This document shows positions 22,320 to 32,787 of a stretch of 64,000 nt of DNA, piece after piece. The notes under the pieces are model-generated. The model was not told the origin of the DNA. It ran no database searches and worked only from the letters and a program-made list of their open reading frames with translations. Numbering within the stretch: the stretch's first letter is position 1; every line of letters begins with the position of its first letter. The stretch lies in contig NC_080423.1 of NCBI RefSeq assembly GCF_029873635.1, positions 107,741,988 to 107,805,987 on the forward strand, in the 5' to 3' direction. The stretch comes from Malania oleifera. Taxonomy: Eukaryota > Streptophyta > Magnoliopsida > Santalales > Ximeniaceae. Both the position numbers and the translations under genes were made by a program.

Positions 22320-23804
22320 TCATAAGTTCAACTTTTGAGGCACTGACTTAGCCCTCTTAGACTTTCTCACTTGACCATCATCTTTATTTCTTCCTTTCGA
22401 CTCACCCATTGTCACATTACCTGGATCAGAGTGATATTCTTTTTGAGTATCAATGCAAACCTCCATATCTCCCTCAGACAACACATCATAATTATCCCCA
22501 CACCTTACACCCTCCGCATCCCCCTCCCTCTCATCCACCTCCTCCACCAAAATAACCTCCCCATCCTTGTCATTTTCAACTTTTCCCCTCTCTCCTACAT
22601 AGACAACTCCGATTTCCTAGGCAGACCTAAAACAACCTCCCAGTTCTACGTGCACCCCTACCACCCATGACTTTTGGTCTTGACAGAGATTGACTTTCTC
22701 TCCACTATTTTTCTCTACCAAATTAACTCCATCCACTTTTTGAGTGCCCACATTATTAACCTCATTCACAATTTCTTTACTTTTCTCAACCTCATTCGAC
22801 AGCCCACTCACGTTTCCATTATTCTTCTTCTCCACCCTCTGATCCTAAATCTTCAAAACATGACCTTCCTCTTAACCGATCATATTCTCTTTTCTACCCA
22901 CTTCTTTCCAAACCATCTCATCTCCCTCCTTCCTCATACCTACCTTCCTTTTATCTTTAGGCTTAACTCCAAATCGGCATACTACTTCAGTGTGACCTTG
23001 TCTACAACATTTATTACAAAAGAAACCTCTTTTCTCATATATTACCCTTTTCCAATTCTGCTTTTGTCCTACCACCAACGGAAAACCCTCCACAGGATCT
23101 TTCTGCAAGTCCACTTCAACACATAATCTCACACCAGTGGTTTGTGTTCTATGTAACGTGGCATTATCCGTCCCTAGGAATCTACCAAACCTAGTGGCCA
23201 AACTTTGCAAATAGTTCATTCTATATAAATGTACAGGCAAACCTGGTAGGAAAATCCACTGAGGTGCAATCGATGGCTCCTTGTTTACATCAAAATTCAC
23301 AGACCAATTAAAAATCCAAAATTGGCACCTTGCCACCCATCTTCCTTCTCGTGCCCATGCATGAATGTAATCCTTTTTGTTTATCAAATGCAATTAAACA
23401 TGATAGTTGTCCATAAAACTTATCATTGAGACTTCAGAGAGACCCCAGGATTGGATAATATGCCTCCGAAGGACATCATTAGATGGCCTTGCAGAAAGAA
23501 ATTTAAGAACCAACGCAAACTTCAGATCCTCAGCAGCCTTTTCCATCGCCACATCCGAGAAAATAAAACCTAATTCTCCATTAATTAGTTCTGGTTTTCT
23601 CAATGGGATTTTTAATTTTGAAGATTGAATTGGCCTCTTCAAGGCTTCTGCAAACGATTTTCCCCCAGTGAAACCTTCCCCCTTTTTGACCTTATTATCC
23701 CCCGAACCACTCTCCTCAACCTGTAAACTAGCGTCGACACCTCCCCTCAACCCTCCGGTAACAGCTATCGTAGACGGCGCGGTCATGTCTACTAGGTATT
23801 CCAT
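22320..23804 (-). pseudogene. L1 ORF1 (DUF4283 plus CCHC zinc knuckle), broken
   Basis: A single frame spans ~495 codons with stops at 23394, 22872, one nearby at ~22850, and 22617. The DUF4283-type N-terminal domain includes DYIHAWAREGRWV and PQWIFLPGLPVHLY. A CX2CX4HX4C knuckle, CNKCCRQGHTEVVC, follows, and then an acidic, low-complexity tail ending QVRKSKRAKSVPQK. The ATG at 23804 is chosen because the upstream ATG (23879) is followed only by a poly-Phe/Leu stretch encoded by a T/A run. ORF1 proteins bind the LINE RNA. Confidence 0.75.
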
Positions 23805-24660
23805 ATTGAATACACAAAAAAACAAAAAAAAAAACAAAAAAAAAAACAAAATAATAAATAAACAATAATAAAAAACCAAACCTGCGATAGACCTAAGTCT
23901 TCCGTCACCGTATGTCGCCGACGCAGGTTCATCGTCACCACTTCGTCGTTGTCGCCGTCTCAGATTCCCTTAGCCCAGAAGCCTCTGCTGCTCTCCGACG
24001 AGTACCCTTGCCACTGCAGCCTGCGGTGGAGATGGCAACACTGCTGAGGCAGTTGAAGCGGCGAAGATGGCGACGCTGGCGAGCAACTCCTCCTTTCCTA
24101 GAACTACACGAGAGTCAGTCCCAACTCCACCACTGGTCGCCAAAGACACCGACGATGACTCTTCACATCGTCACGGGTGACGGAGCCTTGCCGAAGCCAA
24201 AGGCAGAGCTCCAAACTCTATCATCGTCCGTTTCGACGGCGACAGGAGTTTCACAGCAACCTCGCGGGCAGAAAGAGAGTCGGAGAGGACCCCCAAATGC
24301 CGTCTTGGTCACGGATCCAATGCGTGCAGCTAGAGAAGACGAAACTATCCATCGTCATTCGCAAACAGCGGCTAGAAACAGCACCTGCGGCTTGTCATCT
24401 TCCTCGTCGCGAAACACTCCAACTCTGTCGTCGTTCGCGATGGCGGATAGAGAAAACACCTCGCAGCGACAGTGACGCCGGAGAAGGACACCCCCAGAAC
24501 AGCGCTTAACTACCACTTGCAGCCCATCGTCTTCCTCGTCACGAAACTCTCCAACTCCATTGTCGATCGCGAGGGCGGCTAGAACAGCACCTCGCGGCGA
24601 CAGTGATGCCAGTGAAGGACACCCAGCAACGCCTTCATCACGGAACAGCGCTCCAAGTCG
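23805..24660 (-). other. GC-rich 5' UTR of the LINE
   Basis: Markedly GC-richer than its surroundings. It contains a duplicated segment (about 24365-24500 and 24525-24640; shared words TTCCTCGTC, AACAGCACCT and GAAGGACACCC), typical of promoter-bearing LINE 5' UTRs. Plus-strand ORFs here are Arg/Ser-rich and are not considered genes. Confidence 0.5.
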
Positions 24661-24904
24661 TCATCGTCTTCCTGCTAAATAATGTATCTTCTTTCTTTGA
24701 TTGATAATACAGTGTTGCAATGTTCAGAAGAGCCACCTCACATCGGAGAAAGTGAATTTTCGTAACATATGGAGTGAGAAATGGGTCAAATATAAAGTTC
24801 AAAACTAATGTAAATAAAAGTGCATATTTACTAACATATTTCATCTTTAAGTAAGATTTAAATTGTACCTAAATTTACGAAAATCGATACTCAATGGCCT
24901 GCAT

Positions 24905-25090
24905 CATGGTTTTAATTAACGGTCACAACTGTTACGTAATGTCGTTACATAACCGTTTTTTGGGTTACCGATATCGTTACACATTGCCAAATCAGTGGGA
25001 AGAAAAATCATGGCTGTATTAGCCATTACGAACCGCAACCGTAACATAAAGGCCACTACGACTATTACGTAACCGCTACAGGACTTGCAT
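24905..25090. repeat. Possible MITE with GTTACGTAAC-type inverted ends
   Basis: GTTACGTAATGTCG near the left and its inverse CGACTATTACGTAAC near the right enclose ~150 bp rich in GTTAC/GTAAC words. The related repeat at 30240 has only part of this block. The family is not recognised. Confidence 0.35.
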
Positions 25091-25511
25091 CGAAAAAAAT
25101 TATTTTATTTTTTTATTTTTTCTTCTCATTTTTTCCTCTCTTTCATAAATCATTCTCAATATACCATATGGCGAGAGGGGGGAAAGATTATAATGAGGAT
25201 GGCAATGACAAAAAATTTACTATTTCTTTAAATACTCACAAGAGATGCATTAATTAACAATTTGAAATTACTAACTTGTTAGGAAAATATGTTATTTTGA
25301 CAATATTAGTAATGTGATATTTATGTTCTATATGTCTCTACTTCAACATTCTTTCTTTTCTAACTATTTAATGTAATAGTTGTAGAAAGTAATAGGATGT
25401 GGAGTGAGCTAGAAATGGGTCAAACATAAAGTTCAAAGGATTCGCTACTAACATATTTCATCTTAAATGAGATTTGAATACTTAATTAATTACTATCAAT
25501 TTAAGTAAAGA

Positions 25512-25685
25512 GCGGAGGAGATGGTTCTCCGGATGCAAACGATGGAAATGGAGAGCCTGCAATTGAAAGAAAAGGTGTCCAATCAAGAAGCGGAGATGGA
25601 AGTCATGAAGCACTAGAAAGCACAAATCGAACAAATGATGCGGCAATCTCGTCCAAATGATGCAGGTGGCTCCTCCTCTCGTTAG
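25512..25685 (+). pseudogene. C-terminal exon of the EnSpm-associated gene, copy A
   Basis: The translation MQTMEMESLQLKEKV leading to RQSRPNDAGGSSSR matches the C-terminus of the gene at 15445. A coiled-coil heptad pattern is evident. An in-frame TAG at 25614-25616 replaces TGG, which is intact in the copy at 33177. Confidence 0.7.
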
Positions 25686-26378
25686 AAGGTATGTAAAAGG
25701 CAGTTTATCTTGCGGGCATAGGATTGTTGGTGTTTGACTACATTGCACTACACTACACTGCACAAACATCCACTATCCATTTTTTCTTATTGCTTCAGTT
25801 TAATGGATGATTTAATTTTTGGACTGCATGTTTGAATTGATATATCTTGTGAACTGCATGCTGGTAGTGGACATTAAGACTCCATGCTTGATTGGAACGC
25901 TGGTTGTATGGCTGATGCAGTGATGTGCATTGCCTGCTGATAGATACTTTAAGGTTGTTACATGTCTTAATCTAATGACATTTGTATGACGCAAAAATAT
26001 TGTGAATTGCATGCTTTTATAACTTGCAGGTTTGGGAAATGTTTTATTTATGAATGGCATGCTGTCGAAAATTTGTTAAATTTTTTCAAAAATAATCAAA
26101 GTCATATACCATATGCTGAGATGATTATAGTGTGCTGAATATTAAAACATTTTTTAAAAGGATGAGTGAATTTCAAATGAATTTTGAACTTCATCTCTAA
26201 ATTTACTTTTGCATATGCTAAGCGGAAATTCTATCAATCATAGACTCATTTGCATTATTTGATTATTATAATTATTTTTTAGTCCTAAGGAAACCATGTA
26301 AACCATGAACATCACATTTTATTTTTTCATAGAACTATATTCTAATATAGATTGTTTGTGGGATGCATGAACTCATTA

Positions 26379-26386
26379 CATTATTT
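26379..26386. repeat. LINE target-site duplication CATTATTT (left)
   Basis: CATTATTT at 26379-26386 recurs at 26983-26990, bracketing the short LINE. It is AT-rich, so chance cannot be excluded. Confidence 0.5.
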
Positions 26387-26982
26387 TTATTTTTATTTTT
26401 ATTTTTTTTAAAAGAGGACAGCTCCTCCATTTATTTATTAATATACACTCACTTTTGGCGGAGGAATACCGTGGTTACAAAACCGACCAAATTAGTACAA
26501 TAAAACTAAACATAACTGACAAATAAGATAAAAACATAAACACAACCAAACTCAAAACAAAAGACACCAAACAAAACTCTAGGGTTAAACTAATGACGAA
26601 TGGAAACGAGACCCCACCTATCCATTCGAAGAATACCTTTCAGATAACGTGGTAGAAGGTATTATTCTTCGTAGATTACATTGTTTCCCATTTCTCCTTC
26701 TTCAACAAGAAAATCAGTCGCACTATTGCCTTCCCTACATTGATGTATCATGATGACGTTCACTCCTTCTAGCTTCACCATGAGCCCCTCCCAAAATTTC
26801 CAAAGATACCACAAAGTACATCTAATTTTTCGAAACCAATCAACCACAATTCGCGAGTCCCTTTCAATAATCACATTAAAATAATGCAAATTTTTGCACA
26901 AACGAATTCCCTCCCTGATTGCTTTTAATTCTGCACTATTTTTCATATCATTGCCAAAATAACTTGAAAAAACCGTTTTTAC
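26387..26982 (-). mobile_element. 5'-truncated LINE tail with RNase H domain
   Basis: A T-rich run (26387-26412) is the poly(A)-like tail on the minus strand. It is preceded by a 3' UTR containing CCACGGTATTCCTCCGCC and by the end of ORF2. The target duplication CATTATTT flanks it. Truncation from the 5' end is the usual result of target-primed reverse transcription. Confidence 0.7.
26662..26982 (-). pseudogene. RNase H domain of a plant LINE ORF2, N-terminally truncated
   Basis: The open frame includes SAELKAIREGIRLCKNL, VIIERDSRIVVDWF, LWYLWKFWEGL and HQCREGNSATDFLVEEG. This is the RVT_3-type RNase H found at the C-terminus of plant L1 ORF2, with the Asp and His of the active site in expected places. 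It starts at the truncation point of the insertion and has no start codon of its own. Confidence 0.75.
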
Positions 26983-27540
26983 CATTATTTAATACTTATT
27001 ATATGAAGCGCTTGTGTTCTATAAAATTCATTACCAGTTGGATTATTATGAACTGTTTATTTGGATCAACCAAGTTTGTGTCCTATTTATAGACGAAATG
27101 CTGCCAAAATTTTTCTAAATTGATAAAACTTAACTATTTAAAACTGTATCATTTTTTTTAACTATGTCCGAATGTTCGATTATTTTGCTATCAAATCATT
27201 GATACTTATAGTATGTATACATATATGTTCAAAAATCGTATACTAATTTTTTTTATAATTCTTAATTTGTAGGTTCGCAGCTGTCAAAACATATACCATG
27301 CACTACAGTCGGATGTAGCTTTTGACTTTTTTGTATTTTTTTTTTTTTTTTGTGATCTGAACAGATGGAATTTCGGTATTTTAATTTGGATTTGTATAAT
27401 GTATTTGTATTTGAATTTGAATTTTGAATAATTTATGAATTTTTTTAATAATTATGGTTTAATATTATGTATGTGAAAATGTAATTACAGATTTTTTACA
27501 GGAATTATTGAATAAAAAAATTATTAATTTTAAATTATAA

Positions 27541-27804
27541 ATGACGGTTTTAAAACCGTCACTAATAATCAACTGTTAGTGACGGTTCTGAAACCGTCGC
27601 AAATTCACCATTTTTAAGTATTAGTGAATGTTTCAAAACCGTCACTAATAGCAGAGTATTAGCGACAAATTTCAAAAACGTCACTAATAATAGAGTATTA
27701 GTGACGAATTATAACTGTCACTAAAAGTCTAAGACCCTCACTATAAATTCAACATTTTCTCGGCTCAAAATCGTCGCTAAGGTCAAAGTATTAGTGACGG
27801 TTTT
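27541..27804. repeat. Subterminal repeats of the second CACTA remnant
   Basis: Units such as TGACGGTTTTAAAACCGTCA and TTAGTGACGGTTCTGAAACC, like those at 19198-20150. The array stops at 27804 without a CACTA terminus and is joined to the 234-bp repeat. Confidence 0.7.
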
Positions 27805-28037
27805 CAAAAAAACTTAACATTTAAAATTTATCAATAAAAATTATTTGTAAAAATAAATATCTTTTAATATTGTAAATGTATCAAACAATAAGTAATTTGA
27901 AACTTTTATTTATACTTTTGAATTTTTGAAATATCTCAATAAGAGGAGAGAGAGCTATAAGGAGATCCATCGCCTTTACATGTCATAAAAATGTGCGAGA
28001 CAAATATAGATTGTGTTATAATCATTGCCATTACAAT
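27805..28037. repeat. 234-bp direct repeat, right copy
   Basis: Second copy of 21142-21375, starting CAAAAAAACTTAAC immediately after CACTA subterminal sequence. Confidence 0.85.
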
Positions 28038-28353
28038 TTATAAAGGAAGCACTTTGCCCCATTACATCACGGTTCAAGTTCTTTTCAAATGCCCAAATAA
28101 AGGTAAAGGCAAAATACCTTATAAATAAATATGTCCCCCACCACATGGCCATATTGAGAACATATTTTTGTGTAACATCAATTTTATTCCCCAAAAAAGG
28201 TAGAGAATCAATTACAAAGTTTCTTATAATAGCAAGATTACAATTCTCAAAAGTATAGGGCATTGCATTAGCTTAAAAACATTTGCATATTTTAAAATGG
28301 AAATATCATAATTTTTGTGAATCGTTTAGTATTTTAAGCGGTTCAAATTTATT
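28038..28353. other. No gene seen
   Basis: Host-like AT-rich sequence downstream of the JIP23 gene. Short ORFs on both strands overlap and show no recognisable domain. Confidence 0.5.
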
Positions 28354-28356
28354 TTA

Positions 28357-28388
<32 letters not shown>

Positions 28389-28393
28389 TTAAT

Positions 28394-28465
<72 letters not shown>
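28354..28465. repeat. Compound microsatellite (TTA)n-(TA)n-(GA)n
   Basis: TTA units at about 28358-28388, TA at 28394-28412 and about 27 GA units to 28465. The minus-strand Ser/Leu-rich ORF here is an artefact of the repeat. Confidence 0.9.
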
Positions 28466-28467
<2 letters not shown>

Positions 28468-28666
28468 TGCATGTGGTTTATGAAGAACAAATAAAACAAA
28501 CCCAGATGCAACTATATTATTTATTTCTGAATTAAGTTGCCTTGACATCGATGTCAACCACTCAATACACATGACCCATACATGCACTAACATTATGATT
28601 GCATTGCCAATGCCATTTATATACATGGGATATAAAGGCAATTTATTTTACGTATCATTATTATAT

Positions 28667-28672
28667 TTTATT
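28667..28672 (-). terminator. Polyadenylation signal of the JIP23-like gene
   Basis: AATAAA on the minus strand, ~52 nt past the stop codon, within an A-rich stretch suited to plant cleavage and polyadenylation. Confidence 0.5.
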
Positions 28673-28723
28673 TTTCAACCAGTAAATAAGGGCAGGCATG
28701 CATGCATGGCTTCTATAGGGCGA

Positions 28724-29564
28724 TTATTCTGAAAGGGTGAGGGTTGCATTAAGGGTGGGAATGGCACCACTGCTGATTGTCATAGATGACGTGCATCCGT
28801 TCCATGTTGCAGAACTTGTAGGACCAGACACATCCAGTTGCTTGAAAATAGCATCCCAGACAGTGTCATCATCATAAGAATGAGCTTTTTTAATCTCAGC
28901 ATAGACCTACAAATAAGTAGTACAATAACGTATTATTATTACAACTATTATTTGGTAATGAAAGAGTCTTAATAAATTGATCAGTTACATATCTCCAAGT
29001 AGACACATAATGCACCGACCTTTATCACGATTGTTCACTTAAACACAAGTAATTAGATCCCATATATTATGAGGACTTCAAACCAAGTATATATAATATA
29101 TGAAGGCATGTACGTACCTTGTTCACGGACTTGGAGTCCGATTGCACGTTGTACCAAGCCAACATGAAGTCGCACTCATCTCTCTTGGAATTCTTGCCAC
29201 GATAGACGACAGCAGTTCCCTTGGTTTTGCTTTGCATGAATATAGCAGTTTGCCCATTCTCAATGTCTTTGCAGGAGGGATACCTAGCGGGTACATCCCA
29301 CACATGGCTAGTAACGTAGGTCACAGTGTCGCCAGTTAGGTTGTTAACCAAGCACACAGTAAACACTCCAGTATTCGCACCCAATCCCTTTGTCAAGTTT
29401 TGCACATGTTGCTGAAGAGTGGGGTTTCCCTCTTCTTTGTTCTGTTTTGCAACGATTGCTTTGTCTTTCTGTGATATACTCTTACCTGCATACTTTGACA
29501 TACCTTTTAGAGTTGCGTCGGTAATAGGGTTGCCAAACACTCCGGTATAGCACTCGGTGGCCAT
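28724..29564 (-). CDS. 23-kDa jasmonate-induced protein (JIP23)-like, two exons
   Basis: Exon 1 is 29564-29118 (149 codons) and exon 2 is 28906-28724 (60 codons plus TAA). The intron has a strong donor (AAG|GTACGTAC) and acceptor (TTTGTAG|GTC) and joins in phase 0. The 209-residue product matches JIP23 proteins in length and landmarks: FGNPITDATLKGM (residues 10-22), CLVNNLTGDTVTYV (71-84), AVVYRGKN (118-125), CDFMLAWYNV (131-140) and TWNGCTS near 183-189. No signal peptide or membrane segment is visible, so it is probably soluble and intracellular. Family members accumulate after jasmonate, wounding or salt; their biochemical role is not settled. A TATA box lies ~55 nt upstream and AATAAA downstream. 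No stops or frameshifts, unlike everything around it. Confidence 0.88.
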
Positions 29565-29616
29565 TGTTGCTCTAGCTCGCTAACTTGCTCTCAGTCTTAA
29601 CTATTATGCGATATGG

Positions 29617-29626
29617 TATTTTTATA
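29617..29626 (-). promoter_or_regulatory. TATA box of the JIP23-like gene
   Basis: TATAAAAATA on the minus strand, 53-62 nt upstream of the ATG, which predicts a short (~25-30 nt) 5' UTR. Confidence 0.6.
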
Positions 29627-29629
29627 CGG

Positions 29630-30203
29630 CCACATATATGTATATATAGTGGTCTGGCATGGCCTCCTTTGTAAATGCTTGAATTTGATAGTAACGAGAT
29701 TAGAATCTTATCTAGATTTAAGATATGCATAACAAAAATGGTAAAATAAAATAAAAATAAAAGATTCTCAACACGTATACATCCAATTGAAAGCTGTCCT
29801 TCTCCCCATCTATAATTATTTGGGTGAGGAAGTCAACAAATAGTCTTTAAGTGGAGATAAAACGAGAATCCACTTCCATTTTTTGGTCCCCTTAAAAAGA
29901 GGATTCCCACAGAAAAGATTAAAGCAAGCATTCCATTAATGAATGCTTGAGAATAAGAATTTTTGGATGTATAGATGCATGCATGCATGGTAGATGATTT
30001 ATTCCATTAACTTGTTTATTAGAAATGGTATCCTGTTTGCAAATACAACACATTCCATTAATGCATGCATGGTAGATGATTGGTTAGAAATTTGAATTGG
30101 AAGTGGCCCGGGGACACCTGGCTGCATTCTCATGTGCAAGCTTTGGTTGCGTTGAGATTAGGCAGATAAAGATAGAGTTTTAAAAGGAATAAAGAATCAC
30201 AAA

Positions 30204-30205
<2 letters not shown>
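29630..30205 (-). promoter_or_regulatory. Upstream region of the JIP23-like gene with RY-type motifs
   Basis: Non-coding. Contains a direct repeat GCATGCATGGTAGATGAT at ~29981 and ~30063, each including CATGCATG (the RY motif bound by B3-domain factors), and repeated TCCATTAATG words. No ORF of interest. A regulatory role is inferred from motif content only. Confidence 0.4.

Positions 30206-30239
<34 letters not shown>
30206..30239. repeat. (TA)n microsatellite
   Basis: About 17 TA units, immediately before a dispersed-repeat copy. Confidence 0.95.
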
Positions 30240-30242
<3 letters not shown>

Positions 30243-30920
30243 TGCTAAATAATGTATCTTCTTTCTTTGATTGATAATACAGTGTTGCATTGTTCGGAAG
30301 AGCCACCTCACGCCGGAGGAAGTGAATTTTCATAACATGTGGAGTGGGAAATGGGTCAAATATAAAGTTCAAAATTAACGTAAATTAAAGTGCATATTTA
30401 CAAACATATTTCATCTTTAAGTAACATTTAAATTGTAGCACTCGTTACGAACCGCGACCGTAACGTAAAGGCCTGCATGACTGTTACATTGAAAAAATTA
30501 TTTTATTTTTTATTTTTTATTTTTTCTTCTCACTTTTTCCCTCTCTTTCATAAATCATTCTCAATATACCATATGGCAAGAGGGGGAAAAGATTATAATG
30601 AGGATGACAATGACAAAAAATTTACTATTTCTTTAAATACTCACAAGAGATGCATTAATTAACAATTTGAAATTACTAACTTCTTAGGAAAATATTTTAT
30701 TTTGACAATATTAGTAATGTGATATTTATGTTCTATATCTCTACTTCAACATTCTTTCTTTTCTATTAACAATTTAATGTAATAGTTGTAGAAAGTAATA
30801 GCATGCGGAGTGAGCTAGAAATGGGTCAAACATAAAGTTCAGAGTGGATTCGCTACTAATTTTTTGGTCTCTAAACTGTACCTAAATCCACGAAAATCGA
30901 TAGTCAATGGTCTCCATCAC
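30240..30920. repeat. CACTA-associated dispersed repeat, copy B
   Basis: Starts GCTAAATAATGTATCTTC like 24673. It lacks most of the MITE-like block, then follows 25040-25450 closely (ACCATATGGCAAGAGGGGG, GATTATAATGAGGATGAC), and ends with a segment (CACGAAAATCGATAGTCAATG) that in copy A lies earlier (~24878). The copy is therefore rearranged. Confidence 0.7.
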
Positions 30921-32264
30921 CAGATAAAGTCCAAAAATACTATTATGCAAGGAAAAAATACTTGCATCCCTACACATCCATCCAACGAACAAAATTATAT
31001 TAACTTGATATTACCTTTTAAACCAACAAATCAAGATTTAAATTCATCCATTTAATTCTATGGAATTTTATTTATTTTTTGTAGCATACTTTTATGAATT
31101 TTACTTTCTTATTTTTATTTTTATTTTGGCTTTTATTGAATGTCCAATTTTTTATTTTATTTTTCTAGAATTTTATGCAACTTCTCTTCATCTTTTGCCA
31201 CTTTTTGGTATTTTGTCTAAATTTTTTATGATTTTAGATGCATTTTCTCTATTTCTAAATTTTAATTTTTATGATTTTTTATATATTTTGAGCTTTCTAA
31301 CTCTCCATTTTATTTTATAATTTTTCATGATTTTTGCTCTTGATTTGGCTATCTTTGGTATTTTTTTTTATTTTAAAATCATTTTAAAATAAATTTTAAA
31401 ATTAAATTCCATTATTTATTATTCTTTTTGTATAAGTCAGGATAGGCTTCATTGGGAGTAGTCATGTGTAAGAAACTATTTGGGTAGCCTCTAAACCAAT
31501 CCAAACTAAATGAATTGATTTATCTAACGAAAACTTACTTGTTCCTTTTTGGCATTAGTTGGCGCTCGATGCATCTTCATCTTATAAAGAAAAGCCTACA
31601 AGGCAGGGCACCAATGAGGGCATGGGCCTGCATTGCTTAGCATTTTGTGTACTTATATTAAGGTAAAATTCTTAGATGCACTTGAAATTTATGTGCTTGA
31701 CATATCCAAAATTTTCTTTTATGTTGTAAGGGATACTTGTACCGTGAAAAATAAGTGAAAAGTGTTAGAAATTTATGAACCGATACCATCTCTTTTATAA
31801 AATTAAATAAGATGTCATACTTTTAAAAGTGCTAAAAGAAAAGTACATCAATTATGTCATTGTCATATTATATATTGACATCAAAATCAGGATTTAAATA
31901 GTAAATACATTGAAATTTAATTATAAATTTATGTGAATTTTAAAAAATATACTATAATATTATATATACTTCTATTCAAATTCATATAAATCTAAATTTA
32001 AATTCAAAATTCAAAATTCAAAATGTATGGTTGTGAAAATTTGTTTGTTAGACTTTATTGTGGCATGTTTCTTTCATTTGAATTTGGCTCATTTTCTACT
32101 GTAGAATTCCATGTGGTCCAAATTGCCTCGATCCTCCATACCATTTCCCATCACCATCGATGCTGCAGCTTGCAGGCCATTCGGGTACTCCGGCATGACT
32201 TCGAGAAGCTTGAAGTATTGCTCTGGAAGTGGTTGGCCTTAAAATCCTAAGTTTTGATGGAAAT
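30921..32264. other. AT-rich sequence, no gene called
   Basis: Includes a Phe/Tyr-rich 86-codon plus-strand ORF (31060-31320) that merely reflects T-rich sequence, and a 75-codon ORF (32023-32250) without recognisable domains. No TE terminus found. Confidence 0.45.
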
Positions 32265-32292
32265 ATGATGATGATGATGATGATGATGATGG
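32265..32292. repeat. (ATG)n microsatellite
   Basis: About nine ATG/GAT units. Confidence 0.9.
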
Positions 32293-32787
32293 TAATTGAT
32301 GAAAAGAAAATTGTTGGTTTGAAAAAAGGTTGGACTTGTCTTACCGACCTAGAAAACCAAAGTTTTAGAAAAAGGACTGGGCTTATTACCAAAATTTGAA
32401 AAGGAGTGAATTTGAAAATGAGGAAGCTTGAGTGGAAACAAGTTGTGAAATGCATGAGTTTTGAAAATCTAGGGTTTCATCACCGGCCTTTGTTAATCGT
32501 CCCAGGCCGAGAGTATAAAGTTAGAGTGGGGTGAATGGACTCTTTTTGCGTAATTAAAATTTTCTCTACAAAACAAAATTATTTGTCAAGATTCAAGCAA
32601 TTATATCACAGTATATGGAATGTAAATCATGCACAAAACAAATAATAAAGAGTGTAGGGAGAGAAAGCTTAACACCAGAGATTTAACGTGGTTTGGCACC
32701 AAGCCAATGTCCACGCCTTACCAAGCCAAGGATTCCACAATCCACTAAAATGCTCCTTCACCGGTAGAGCAAGCCTTACATGTAACG
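32293..32787. other. Possible LTR-retrotransposon fragment
   Basis: The stretch from ~32640 (GAGAGAAAGCTTAACACC, GAGATTTAACGTGGTTTGGC) resembles sequence common near the 3' end of Copia LTRs. No terminus, PBS or duplication was found, so this is only a hint. Confidence 0.3.

Larger units (their letters stand above)
21394..24660 (-). mobile_element. L1-type LINE lacking reverse transcriptase
   Basis: Read on the minus strand: a GC-rich 5' UTR (24660-23805), ORF1 (23804-22320), the start of ORF2 with an endonuclease domain (about 22310-21410), then a 12-A tail (21405-21394). The poly(A) follows directly after the endonuclease, where RT should begin. The copy therefore looks like an insertion of a prematurely polyadenylated transcript. 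Its 5' limit is approximate: CACTA-derived sequence starts at ~24673. Confidence 0.75.
24673..27804 (+). mobile_element. Second CACTA remnant, opposite orientation
   Basis: Holds the final exon of the EnSpm-associated gene (25512-25685, plus strand), downstream transposon sequence also found inverted in the first CACTA, a LINE tail inserted at 26387-26982, and a subterminal repeat array (27541-27804). The order mirrors the first CACTA read in reverse. The 5' half and both termini are missing. The 24673-25500 part recurs at 30240-30920 and 32788 onward. Confidence 0.65.

Noticed and set aside
22674..23126. 150-codon plus-strand ORF
   Set aside because: Antisense to LINE ORF1, rich in Ile/Leu/Phe because the sense strand encodes Lys/Glu-rich protein.
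23912..24509. Two overlapping plus-strand ORFs of 187 and 110 codons
   Set aside because: They are antisense to the GC-rich LINE 5' UTR, Arg/Ser-rich, and span its internal duplication. No domain or splice context supports a gene.
25482..25769. Minus-strand ORF also seen at 33147-33347
   Set aside because: Shadow of the plus-strand transposon exon, which matches the C-terminus of the gene at 15445.
31060..31320. 86-codon Phe/Tyr/Leu-rich ORF that looks like a membrane protein
   Set aside because: T-rich low-complexity sequence with no flanking gene signals; the composition alone produces hydrophobic residues.
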